Shown: piece after piece, positions 1 to 10,577 of the stretch
How positions within the stretch are numbered: the stretch's first letter is position 1
How the letters are laid out: every line of letters begins with the position of its first letter
NCBI RefSeq assembly: GCF_042100115.1
Contig: NC_091276.1
Location: forward strand, 2,232,001-2,296,000
Source: Alternaria dauci
Taxonomy: Eukaryota; Ascomycota; Dothideomycetes; Pleosporales; Pleosporaceae
Direction: 5' to 3'
Length of the DNA: 64,000 nucleotides
Notes under the pieces: model-generated
The model's database searches: none
What the model saw: only the letters and a program-made list of their open reading frames with translations
What the model was told of the DNA's origin: nothing
Translations under genes and position numbers: made by a program

Positions 1-178
1 TCTCCTTGCTTGTACCTGCGTCTGCTATACCATCTGATTACTCATATCCTAGCCACTTTTGTTCCTTTTGTTGACCAGCACATGTGACAGATCAGCTGGT
101 GGTTGATATATTAGCAAGCAAACATGCAGCTCTGATCAGCCAACTCACGTCTAGCTCTTCCCAGCAGTTGCCCACTTC

Positions 179-376
179 TTATAGACAAACACAAAGTGCC
201 CCAGGCTGCAAAGTGGTACCAGAAGCAACGCAGAGGCCAGGGCAATTCGCTGCACAATAGCCGGCAAGATGAATGGTGCCACAGCCGACACCTGATCGTA
301 CCCCACCACCAGGTAGGGCGGCGGTGAGGGTGGAGAGTAGGAAGACAGGAGCGAGGATAAGGCCTTGTAAATGCAT
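179..376 (-). CDS. Small secreted six-cysteine protein (copy 1)
   Basis: This is a 65-residue protein with a clear signal peptide: a hydrophobic run at residues 3-20 followed by an Ala-Leu-Pro cleavage region. The mature part is only about 44 residues and holds six cysteines spaced C-x8-C-x3-C-x3-C-x12-C-x-C. A Pro-Gly pair follows the third cysteine and the chain ends one residue after the last cysteine. The same framework recurs in the protein at 935-1144, so the two look like diverged tandem copies. Single exon, with ATG at 376 and TAA at 179-181. Small size, secretion and cysteine content fit an apoplastic effector-like or antimicrobial-like peptide, but I recognise no named family and function is not inferred further. 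Confidence 0.6.
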   Translation of the reverse strand: MHLQGLILAPVFLLSTLTAALPGGGVRSGVGCGTIHLAGYCAANCPGLCVASGTTLQPGALCVCL

Positions 377-934
377 TGTTGTTCGATATAAATGGTCTGC
401 TAAGTTGTGAGTGGGTGAGGCGGATATGGTAGTGAAGGATGATGGAGTAGGAGAAACTTTGATGGTGATTGCGACTATAGGTATTTATTGTAAAATTTCA
501 GCGATGGCGACAATGGTAATGGGGCACATATATGTTGCTTGTAGTGTGTGGGTTATTGCAGTACCATGGGTGAGACAGCATGTACCACGGTATTGCTTCG
601 CGATGCCTTTGTGAGTCTGGCACGTCCTGGCTGTTTGGATGGTAATGATTCAGAATAGTGAGGCCAAGTAGGTGTAATTAGGCGCCTGTCCTGGGTCCTT
701 GTGACAAGGGCGAGTATATTCCGACAGGCGCATTCCCATATCGATCTATGCAAGCAGTACATAAGCTGATGATTGTAACCGGCATCGTGCTATAGGAGAC
801 ACATTTCATACTCAGGCCACTTTATATTCAGTTCCCAATACAGAAATTTCCCATTTACACTCATTCCTCCATTACATCTACACAGATATAAGATGAGTGA
901 GACTTCCAAATCTGACTGAAATTACACTTACCCC
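377..934. other. Intergenic, no gene seen
   Basis: This stretch separates the two small secreted protein genes. Short reading frames on both strands lack coding character. It must hold the promoter of copy 1 and the 3' end of copy 2. Confidence 0.5.
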
Positions 935-1144
935 TTACGCACCTCCACTCCCTCCTTGCTGCCAGGGACAGTCGCACCACACATAGCTACTTGTCTGCTT
1001 GCAAGTTCCGGGACAGCCCTGTACGCAAGTGTTCCACGGAGCAACAGCACCACATTCCACAACGACGGAGGGAACGGCGACGGCGAACACGGTCGTGGTG
1101 AGGCCTAGGGTAGCGAGCGCCATAATTGAGAATCGGGCGTGCAT
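935..1144 (-). CDS. Small secreted six-cysteine protein (copy 2)
   Basis: This 69-residue protein has a signal peptide (hydrophobic residues about 7-23) and a short mature chain with six cysteines spaced C-x8-C-x3-C-x3-C-x8-C-x-C. The first four cysteines match the spacing of the protein at 179-376, including the Cys-Pro-Gly-x-Cys core and the terminal Cys-x-Cys; only the fourth gap differs (8 against 12). It ends in a Gly-rich tail. It lies on the same strand 558 bp upstream of copy 1, as expected for a tandem duplication. Outside the cysteine frame the sequences have diverged strongly. Secreted and possibly host- or microbe-directed; no named family recognised. Confidence 0.6.
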   Translation of the reverse strand: MHARFSIMALATLGLTTTVFAVAVPSVVVECGAVAPWNTCVQGCPGTCKQTSSYVWCDCPWQQGGSGGA

Positions 1145-1708
1145 GTCGGACTAGAACTGCGGGTATGTAGGATACTTGGATAATGATACAGCAAGGGATG
1201 GTATGAAGAAATGAATATAAGTAAGGATATTGGCTTTTTGAGTTTGGAAAGTTACTTAATATGAAACGAGGAAGTTGATTCTTTATACCAGCACAACGAG
1301 TTGACTTTGAGACACAGTCACTTTGACGGCGTAGTAGGTCCGTTGGAAAAAGATTTACCCAAAAAAGGAAGTTAGCACATGTAGCCTGCATGCTTTCAGG
1401 TCGTTTGAATGTGATGGTGGCACGAGAGTCCTGACCTGGATGGTTGAAATCAGTAGCGCCAAGGATAAGCTGACATATGCTGATGCTGACAATGCTACCA
1501 ACTCCCCATGTTGCACCCAAAAGGGAGGATTCCAAACTCGGTGCGAAACATTTGCTCCCTCGCTGGCCATGGAGTGAAGTAAGGAGGAGGAGCAGGAGTG
1601 GGCAAAACGCAATGGCTGGCAGATGGCGTTACGATGTACCAGGAGAAATTGAGTAAGTGTTGAGATGACTGACCCACTCGCCGAAGATTACAACAACATC
1701 CACGGCGC
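1145..1708. other. Intergenic, no gene seen
   Basis: Upstream region of secreted protein copy 2 and 3' flank of the METTL16-like gene. Overlapping minus-strand frames here lack coding character. Confidence 0.5.
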
Positions 1709-3059
1709 TCAAGTCTTCTTGAAATGTCGGTGTACAAGTCCACATAAGCTCTCCCACAACACCTGATCCGTGCCTCTTAGCCACTCAACAACGACCTCAC
1801 GCGCCAAGTCCACGACGCGGATACGAAAAGCGAGCTCAATCTTTCGATCTTGCTTCATGTCAACAAGGCCTTCTCTTTGCTTACGCTCGTATGCGCGGCG
1901 ATACGAGCGACTCCACACATTCTGACTAGCTTCGCCGATGCCGGTCGAAGTAACAGTGTCCCACGTCCATGTCAAATCGAGCGATGAGAGTTGTGTATTG
2001 ATGGCGTCTTTGGCTGCCTGTGGCTCGACTGAAGGCGGTAGCGCGATGGGATAAGAAGTCGGAAACGGCAGAAACTCATTAGCCATCTTTTCAATACGCG
2101 CGTGGCTCTAGATAGGGTAAGTATATTCCATCAATAGCCCAAACGTCTTGCATGGCACTTACATTTCTTGGCCTGAGGTCTGCAAAGCTCCACGCGACAA
2201 TCCATCGCTTGGTGCTGGATCCGACATCTATATCACCAACCGCCCAATTTGTGATACCGTGCTTCTTCAAGAGGTTGATGATGGCCTTTGCGCTATCCAT
2301 CTTACCAAACATGCTCGTATACCACTGCACCTTTTCCCTGAGGACAAGACTCTCATTTACAATCTTGGTCACGAAGCCAAGATCACCACCGAGACACACC
2401 ATTTCGTTCTCTGAGCCCGTACATACGGCGTTGGGCCTCCAGCTCTTCCCCTCACCCTTCAAGCTAGACTGCATTTCGGACGCATCGTTGAAGAAGGGTG
2501 GATTGCAAATAGTAAAGTCGAGACGATCAACACCGAGGGCTGCGAGAGGGATAAGAGGGTTGAGCTCGGTGGTTTGAAGCAACTTGGTTCGCGTCATGAA
2601 GTTGTTGAGAGCAAGGTTGCGAGCTGCTGAGTCGAAGCTCTTCTTGTCGATATCGGTAGCGCACATTGACCAGTTCGGACGTGATCTTAGGCACAGCAAG
2701 GTATATATGGCGGATGCCCCAGTACCAATATCCAAGCCCTGAACCTGGCGATGTGGATCATATTTGCTGGAGTAGTCTGGTGATGTAGAGTCGATTAGAC
2801 CTTGCAGCCAGGCCACATAGTTCCAGCGGTTGGGGATAGGCGGACACAGGCGATCATCTGGCACGTCAAGTTCAAGACCGAAGTCTACCCTGAGAATCAC
2901 TTTTGAGAGGGTCTGGGTAGTAGCGGGATCTTGGAAATCTAGTTTACCCGACGTTCGCTGCCATAGCTGTTTGAAGTCTTTATCGTTTTTGGCGAGTGCC
3001 TTGAAGTCGACGGTGACATATGGCGGGCGCTGCGCGAGGTTCATGCCGACGTCTGACAT
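1709..3059 (-). CDS. METTL16: METTL16-type RNA N6-adenosine methyltransferase
   Basis: The METTL16 family (DUF890) methylates an adenosine in U6 snRNA and some structured RNAs, using S-adenosylmethionine. Two exons, 2163-3059 and 1709-2086, are joined by a 76-nt intron (2087-2162, donor GTAAGT) and give 424 residues. The SAM-binding segment Asp-Ile-Gly-Thr-Gly lies at about residues 110-114. The catalytic Asn-Pro-Pro-Phe motif is at residues 186-189, within the sequence Cys-Asn-Pro-Pro-Phe-Phe. The family N-terminal block around residues 14-35 is present. I chose the ATG at 3059 because it precedes this block; the frame stays open upstream to 3227, but that extra part looks non-coding. The C-terminal exon is unlike the long vertebrate tail, as expected for a fungal member. 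Confidence 0.85.
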
Positions 3060-3321
3060 GATTACTAAATCGATTGGGGGGTCAAGAATTGTCGTGCCGT
3101 GTTCTGGTGATGGAAATAGTGGACCCGCAGACAGGTGCAAAGCTGACGCTCGGACCAGCCTGCCTAATTGGCCGACGAGTGAGGTGAGATGAAATGGGAA
3201 GAGGAAGGAGCGTGAGAAAGGGTACAATTGATATACAAAAAGCCCGAGATGTAGCGTCGCCGCAGCTCCCGGTCACACCTACATTGTGCTGTCTACCCCA
3301 ACGCCGAACCCGTGTATGCGA

Positions 3322-4172
3322 TTAGATCAAGAAAGGCCCGTCGTACGCTCCGTCTTCTTCCTGCAGCCGTACTTGCTCGAGTGACGGGACGGTGTTGGGC
3401 TTGTAGAAGCCCAGAAGCATCTCCATGTCTTCTTCGGTCATGGCGCAGAGGTCGTCGAGCGAATATTGTTCGCAAACTTTTGACATCCTATGATTCCGAG
3501 TCAGCTGGTGTGTTTGGTATGCGATGCGGACAACGCACCACTGCATCCGCTTTGGTCCCTCCTCGATGTTGGGGGCGACCTTTCGCAGCTTCCTCCGTAG
3601 CATGCCGACTCTCTGCACGGCGTTGCCAATGTTGTATGGGAGGCCCGCTGCTATCTGCCTCCGTACGATGTTGGCTAGCTTGGGGCCGTTGCCGTTTGTG
3701 CTGACCATGATCTGCAATGGCCCATCGCGATGGACGCTGCCAAAGTAAAAGTCGCACTCGGGCGGCACGTCGGCAATGTTTGCTGCTATCCGCCTCTCCT
3801 TGCACAGCTTGTATATCTGCGACGAGGCTTCCGGGTCGTCGACGGCCGTCAGGACCATGTCGACGCCGTCAAGATCCTGGGGCTCGAACTTGCGGTCTAC
3901 ATAGTCGACCTGGCCCTGTTCTATGCGGTAGGCGACTTCGTCGTTGAGGCCCTCGCGCGGAGAGACGACGGTGATTTTGGCGTCGGCATTGAGCACGTTG
4001 ACGATGCGACCGGCAGCGACCTAGACTTTTGTCAACCGTCAATACTTTGTAGGGGCGCCAGGGGGCTGTGACATACCTCGCCGCCGCCGACCACCAGGAC
4101 GCGTTTATTCCGGATCTGCCATGCGAGAATCAACGAGCCGCCGCCTTGGATGTCTGGGTAGGGGCCTTTCAT
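3322..4172 (-). CDS. MET8: Siroheme synthase Met8 (precorrin-2 dehydrogenase/ferrochelatase)
   Basis: Met8 oxidises precorrin-2 to sirohydrochlorin with NAD and inserts iron, giving the siroheme needed by sulfite and nitrite reductases. Three exons (4077-4172, 3539-4020, 3322-3487) give 247 residues. Introns are 56 nt (4021-4076) and 51 nt (3488-3538). The N-terminal Rossmann motif Val-Val-Gly-Gly-Gly-Glu-Val-Ala lies at about residues 27-34 and spans the first intron. The segment Asn-Ile-Ala-Asp followed by Cys-Asp-Phe-Tyr-Phe-Gly-Ser is typical of the active site and includes the conserved Asp. The second intron is a multiple of three with no stop, so retention would insert 17 residues. The gene is divergent from the Pep7 gene, with 334 bp between the start codons. 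Confidence 0.92.
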
Positions 4173-4506
4173 GGTGCGGAGAGTGTTGCGGAGAAGGAGG
4201 AGGCAGGCCGGAGATAGCCATGTCAACTGTTCCGCGTCATTGCCAAGGCCGTGCAGCAGAGGACGCGCCGGGCTGGCCTGTGTATAGAGTTTTTCTCGTC
4301 GCCTGTAATTACTCGTCAGAGGCCAGATCACGCAATGCCTCCATGCCCGGCCACTAGCAGCAATGTCTCCATTGTGCGACGGCGACGAGGGAGCGGACAT
4401 GCATCCTTAGCGTGCCCTGCAACGGCGCGCGCCCAAGACCCACGCCCTTAGCCTACCCATCCTGGCCCATGTGCTTCCACGACGACTCCACCAGACACTC
4501 CCGAAT
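4173..4506. promoter_or_regulatory. Divergent promoter region between MET8 and PEP7
   Basis: A 334-bp GC-rich interval lies between the two opposite start codons and must carry both promoters and 5' UTRs. No TATA box or named regulatory site is claimed. Confidence 0.5.
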
Positions 4507-6601
4507 ATGACCTCGCGCAGGTCTCTGGGCGGCGGTCGCGTACTGGGGAGCGGGAGGAACCTGTCGCCCGCTGCGCCACCTCCGCAGCCAGCAACCGCGG
4601 CAGCAGCAGCCCACCGCCGCAATGCGAGCCTGCTGTCGCCCTCGGAGAGCTCGCTATCGCTGAGCTCGCAGACGTCCATCAGCCCAGCCAGCACCGCAGA
4701 GACGAGGGAGGACATCAGCAGCAGGGTGCTGGTTGGGCCGAGTGAGAATGCAGCCGCGAGCGCGTCCAGTAGACTCGTGTGCCCGATATGTAATGAGGAA
4801 ATGGTGGGTTCATGGCACCTGCTGAGTTATGTACGGTGATTCTGACGTAGCAGGTAACATTACTCCAACTCAACCGGTACTGCTCCCTCGCCCACAACCC
4901 AGCATGCTATTCCTGACTAGTACTAGACATCTCGACGACAACCACCAGAACCTGGTGGTCGAGGAGCAGGATGAGGTCAAGAACTGGTTCGAGGCGCAGA
5001 TGCACAAGGCGAAGAAGTTCCAGCCCCTCGCCGTCCTCAACCAGAAGCTCAAGGGGCTCGACGTCTTCGAATCAAACGATGCCCCCACGCCGCCCAACAT
5101 GTCCCACTCGGCCACTGCCTCGACCGCCCACGCTGCCTACGAGCCCGCACCCGTGCGCCGAGACCCGGAGGAGGAAGTCACGCGAGCACATTGGCAGCGG
5201 CCGGGATACCGCGATGTGTGCTCAGATCCCCTTTGCGCAAGACCCATCACGGCATCACAAATGGCGCTGGGTGGAAACCAGCCAGCCGTGAATTGCAGGC
5301 AGTGTGGGAGGCTGTTCTGCGAGGAACACACCATGTACCAGATGAAGCTGTCGCGCCAGGCCAAACACGACCCCGTCAGAGGCATATGGTGCCGAGTGTG
5401 TGAGACATGCTACAAGTCCAGAGACGGTTACAACGACCACCACGGCTTCGAGCGCGACCACTTTGACCACTTCGCAAACATCAGACGGAAACGGGTGGAC
5501 AGGGAGCGCATGGAAGTCAGCAGGCTCGAGAAGCGCCTCACAAAGTTGACGCAGCTCCTCGCAGATCCGCCACCGATAGAAGAAACACCGACTACAGGGG
5601 GCTGGTTCTCCTCGCTGGCGGGCGTCAAGAACCAACGGAAGGCTCTGGAGCAATCGATAATCACTTGGGAGGAAGACGCCAAAGTGTCCAACTGCCCCTT
5701 CTGTCAGCAGGAGTTTTCGACATACACCTTCAGAAGATCCCACTGTCGCATGTGCGGACGCGTCGTGTGCAGCGATCCGAAGACTGGCTGCTCCTCAGAG
5801 ATAGGCCTTAATGTCGATGCCAGCGCACAAAAGACGGAAAAGGATGCTGCTCAAATGAGCATCGACGTACGCATGTGCAAAGATTGCCAGCACACGTTGT
5901 TCGCTAGAAGCGACTTCGAACGCGAACTAGCCGACAAGCCCAAGGACCAGCGCGCGTACGAGAATCTTGCGCAATTCGAAAGAGGCATCCGACTACTTCT
6001 CCCACGCTTCCACAAGTTATTGCAGGCGCTGCAAGATCCAGACAAATCACCTACACCGCAACAATTGACCGACGCGACCAAGGTGCGAAAGCGATTGATG
6101 GACGGCTTCGCACAATTCGACGTGGCCGCGAAGAGAATACGAGACCTACCCACAGACTCGCCGACACAACAGAAGCTACAGCGAGCAGTATACCAGCAAG
6201 CTTACAGCTTCTTGAGCTTACACATGTTGCCCTTGCGGTCGTTGCCAAAGATCCTAAAGCATGCAGCCCCACAAGGGCGGCCAAACGGAGGCAGTGCTCT
6301 CGCCTCTATCAAGTACAACGACCGCTCCACCGGTAGTGTTGTGAGCAGTAGCGAAGTTTCGGCAATGGAATCCGAAGAAAAGGAGCTGAGAGAACGGCTC
6401 ATCGTGCTTGAGGAACAGAAGTTCATGGTATCTGAGATGGTTGCCGACGCTACCAAACACCGAAGATTCGACGAAGTTTCCAGCCTGGCGCAAAACTTGG
6501 AAGACTTGAATAAAGAGATTGACCAGATCAATGGCCAGCTGGGACAGTTGGACTTTGCCAGTGCTTACAATGGAGGGATGGCCAGTCCGCAACCTGGATG
6601 A
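4507..6601 (+). CDS. PEP7: Pep7/Vac1 (rabenosyn-5-like) FYVE-domain Rab5 effector
   Basis: Vac1/Pep7 tethers Golgi-derived vesicles to endosomes by binding PI3P, the Rab5-type GTPase and Vps45. Three exons (4507-4803, 4854-4876, 4927-6601) give 664 residues. The middle exon is only 23 nt and is flanked by two 50-nt introns. It is required to rebuild the N-terminal C2H2 finger (Cys92, Cys95, His108, His113). Two FYVE-type zinc modules follow: one with Cys-Arg-Gln-Cys-Gly-Arg and Cys-Arg-Val-Cys-Glu-Thr-Cys, the second with Cys-Pro-Phe-Cys, Arg-Arg-Ser-His-Cys-Arg and Cys-Lys-Asp-Cys. The last 70 residues form a charged helical hairpin like the rabenosyn Rab-binding region. The ATG at 4507 is the first in-frame ATG of exon 1. 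Confidence 0.9.
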
Positions 6602-7930
6602 AAAGCTCCGAGGATGTAGTCTTCCAGAACCTTGATTGGTTCCATTACAGGGCAGGGTCACAATATCGATATCTCATGGCGCCGCTACGGACCGATAAAC
6701 TCCACAGCCAACACACGCAGGAGCCACTTCATTGGCACCACGCCTGTCGTTGTGACCCACTATGGGTAACTGTTCTGACGAACTGCATACATACCCCAGA
6801 TGCTGTGCGCATTTGCAGGCGACGGTTTCCAGGCCGGTAACAGGGGTGACGGGTCCTCAGAGGAGAACGGCTTTGTAGGGATCTATGCAGGGCACGTCAG
6901 GCCTTTGGTGAGCACCACGTCTCACATAATATCCATAGTAGTATACGTAGCAGAAGAACGAGAGAGCCATCACCAGCGCACCTACAACTTCTCGCAGTGA
7001 GAGCAACACAATAATTTCACGCACACATATTTTCGATGCTCTGAATTTACCAATGATGCTCTATCCCAACCAATCACAACACCACGCACCGCCTCCGTCT
7101 GCCATCTAGCATCCAACTAACCTCCACCACAACCCCATCTAGTTTCGACGTCACCTCCCACCAACGTCACTAACAATGATAACCCTCGTCGTCATCCCCG
7201 TCATGTTAACATCCTACATTCCCGATACAGTAACTCTGCAAACAATCTGTCGAAAACAGTGCCAACTTTTGCTAGCAATACTATTGCCAACCTTGACTCG
7301 CCACTGCCAACTCTGCCAGCCTACTTTCGGCACGTCATTACTCCATTGGGGCATGTGCGGGCCGTGCGCATGCCCGATTCGGGTAAATGGGCTGGGCAGG
7401 GGCATGGATTGGGAAGGGAGTGGGAGGGGGACTAGCAAGGTTTGGGATGTTGTGCGCGCGATGGCCGGGAGGGAGTGGTTGTAGGGCTGATATTGTGGGG
7501 ATCGGGGGGTTGGTAGTGGGTGGAAGTCGGAGAACTGCGCAGGTGGTATCGCGTCTAGCTGGTTTCGTATTGAGTGGTTTTTTTCTGTTGTGTTTGTTAG
7601 TTTGAGTGGTAAGTGGTTGTTTATATTCTGGTCAGAGACGTGCGGACCTACCAGGGGATGGGCGGGCTGAGCAGAAGGTCATCCAAGTCTTTGCCAACAA
7701 CGCGCCTCTTATTTGCCAGAAACAGCGCTCATATATTATTTAAATGCGCCCAAGTTCGAGAAGTAAAGAAGCAGCCAAAAGTAGGTGAATTTTCGGAAAA
7801 TAAGTTTGAGAAAACATAGTGGGTATATTCTGTCATGCAAGCCTTCTGAGATCATATACACCCAGAAAAATAAGACTTCATATTTTTGTTTCGAGCCAAC
7901 ATCGTACACTACCCTACACCCGGTGTGCAC
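6602..7930. other. Intergenic, no gene seen
   Basis: This 1.3-kb tract is the convergent 3' flank of PEP7 and the bestrophin-like gene. Reading frames of up to about 100 codons here (for example near 7176-7484) have no coding-like composition. No RNA gene or repeat recognised. Confidence 0.5.
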
Positions 7931-9439
7931 TCACTCTCCACCATCATCTACGCTGTTTTGCCCAGCCTCGCCCATCTCAGCACGATCGTCACTCGTCGTT
8001 CTCCGGCGAACACCCGTACTGGCCGAATGTCCCGGCTTCGGATGCTCATCGTGTCCAACCAATGGGAAATGCAGACCAGGCTTAGTCGCTAGCGCATCCC
8101 TAATCTCATCTACACTCTTCGCCGCCCATCCTGCACTACCCACATTGCTCAACGGGTAGAGGAGCTGGTTCTCTGGATGCATAACCACAGACTCGATGCT
8201 CGGTGCTGCTTTGCTCATGATGATATCCACATCCTTCCTAATCTGTAGGCAGAATGCATCCAGCGGCAAGTCGTTTACGTCGGTGCCAAAGGGGTTCTCG
8301 ATCTCGCGACCGATGAGCGCGATACCCAGGATGATGTAGGCGGCAAAGACGCTTGCGGGGATTGTGATGTATCCGAGGAGCTTGTACAGTTGGAAAGGCA
8401 AGAGAAGGATATACACCCATGTAATTTGGCTGATGGCGATGCTATACGCCAAGGGGAGTGGAGTGGAAAGGATGCGCTCAGTTCCCGCAAGCACGTCGTT
8501 GAAGCTCGTGAGCGCGTTGAGGGATTGCGTTTGGTAGATGGAAACCTTGAAGGTGCCGTTTTCGTAAATCGACTTCATGTAGACACTCAGGTGGCTGAGA
8601 ATCTCCAGAGGAAGGTTGCCAAGCGGTACACGCGAGCGCTTGATGAGTTTGCGCGGGTTTGATTCGGCCATGGGTAGTCCGAGGAATTGTCCTGCCGTCT
8701 TGAATACACCCGGCTTCTTAGGTTCTGGCTGGTCGGCATCGCGTGCAAAGGTGTCGAGGTGGCCGACTAGGTGCTTCAGGTCGTCGTATTGGACGCCAGG
8801 CTCGAACCGGAGCTTGTGCTTGAGTGCGACTGCGTACGCGGCGATCAGGTTGAGACAATTGATCTTGGCAAGCAGATCTTGTTTCCCGAGCTCGGCGTCC
8901 TTCTCGTGTCGTTCGTCGACGTGTATCCAGATGAGGCGAGCAAGATTCTGGGACTGGAAGGCGAGTTGTGCCCAGTATTTACGGCCGTCGTTGTATCGCT
9001 CGTAGGCGGTGGAGCTTCTGAAGCTTAGTGCCAGACCGACGACGAAACCGAGAACAGTGAGAAGGAGCTGGTTGACGCTGACTAGAGGCGGTTAGTACAT
9101 GTTACATGCTGGTAGAGCAGGTATAAATCATACGGTCGTGTACAAACTTCGATATCAGTGTTATCATGGTTGCCCAGCCGGCTACGAAGAGCAGAGGCAG
9201 CACCATTTCTGGTGTAACACTGCCGTGGATTCGAAGGAAGACTGGCCATTTCGAGTGATGATCGAGATCGCGCGGTCCGACCTGATCTCTGTTAGTAACT
9301 ACACTGTTTGCTTGAAGCAAAAACATACAAAATAGTCGTCGAAGTCTTTGTCGCTATCTTGCTTTTTCAGTGGCGGCCTGGTCGATGCACCATTCGTGCC
9401 GTTGGACACGGTTGCCGTGTTCTGCATCTTCTCTGCCAT
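7931..9439 (-). CDS. Bestrophin/UPF0187-family membrane anion channel
   Basis: Fungal members of this family are multi-pass membrane proteins related to bestrophin chloride channels. Three exons (9329-9439, 9134-9281, 7931-9081) give 469 residues; introns are 47 nt (9282-9328) and 52 nt (9082-9133). The N-terminal block Gly-Pro-Arg-Asp-Leu-Asp, the Lys-Trp-Pro-Val-Phe-Leu-Arg-Ile-His-Gly-Ser segment, and Phe-Arg-Ser-Ser-Thr-Ala-Tyr-Glu-Arg-Tyr after the second hydrophobic helix are characteristic. Further hydrophobic segments lie in the middle of the last exon, followed by the family segment Glu-Asn-Pro-Phe-Gly-Thr-Asp-Val-Asn-Asp-Leu-Pro. The tail is polar. Location (plasma or organelle membrane) and selectivity cannot be told from sequence. 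Confidence 0.85.
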
Positions 9440-10577
9440 TACAATGTACCGTCGCCCGCGAAAAGGATAATGCCAAAATTTGAGCTCAGTGAATTTTTGC
9501 TCTCGAGGTTGCGCGACGCGAGCACTTCATATTGTGTCGCGTGCCCCTATCCCTGACCGTTTCTCCTGCATCACACCAACCTATCAAAATCGGCAACCCA
9601 GGCCTGGCGTCTACTATCATTGAGTAGCGCCGTGTGGCAGGTACGGCGATGCTGTAATTGGCATGGTTAGGATACGTAACTCCAATCGCTCGCGCTCACG
9701 TAGCGGCAATGTGAAGCATAGCCTCTATTAAGATGCATCCCGTCTTGGCAGGGTCTCTCTGCGGGCTTATTCATTGTGCGATGCGGGATGGAGATGAGTA
9801 GCTGAGCAGCTGAGCCGTGATTGCTTTTCCCTCGGCGATTGTTATGAATTTATGTGGCGCGACCGAGACCGCTGTGCGACGCAGTACAACACGTACAGAA
9901 TCCTGTCGACTGCGGGGTTATGGTATGTCAAGCTTCCAAAATTGCCTGGTTGCCTGTGCGTAGTTTGTAGTGGTGTCTTCAGTTAGGGGTCGATGACCAG
10001 GCGATCAGCGCAAAGGTTGGATCGTCAACTGAGACAAACTGTAATTCGCCTGCGATTCAAGCTTCAGATATATGGATCAGGGACATGGCCCAAAAAAGGT
10101 CAAGCTTCAGCTGCGCAAGGAGGTCGAGATCTTGTTCTGCGACTTGGCAACATTGGCACTGTCCCGCTATCAGGCACCGCCACGATTGCCGCATCGCAGT
10201 CCATCGAGTCTCGATCTCAGCCACAGTGGCCGTGCACTTGAAACGCTTGACACGCTTGACACGAAGGGACGGGGACGACCAGGGATAAATGTGTGGGGTT
10301 GGGGAAAGTGCTCATGTTAGTAAGCATTGGCGATGAACGTCAATGTCGGAGATCACGGCTGGCATCCTCAATGCCAATACATGTACCAATTTTCCAACTG
10401 TTTAGCGGAGTGACGCGATGTGAAGATCATCGGGTTTGGGTTCCCGGTCCTGAGGGCTGGCTGCATAATAAAGGTTACCGATAGAGGAAGCGCATCCATT
10501 CTTCTAAACATAACTTTGTGGACTACGGCAACCTCCACCAGATCCTCATCTCTCCTCGACTTACGATTACTACAATT
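9440..10577. other. Intergenic, no convincing gene
   Basis: Contains the promoter of the bestrophin-like gene and the 3' flank of the next gene. A plus-strand frame at 10072-10320 (82 codons) begins with a lysine-rich, coding-like stretch but degenerates into a short direct repeat (a Leu-Asp-Thr triplet read twice) and was not called. Confidence 0.45.

Noticed and set aside
3060..3227. 56-residue N-terminal extension of the METTL16-like protein
   Set aside because: The family's N-terminal block begins just after the ATG at 3059; the upstream residues are non-conserved and promoter-like in composition.
10072..10320. 82-codon plus-strand frame with a lysine-rich start
   Set aside because: Only the first 40 codons look coding; the rest holds a short direct repeat and ends without any recognisable feature, and no intron improves it.
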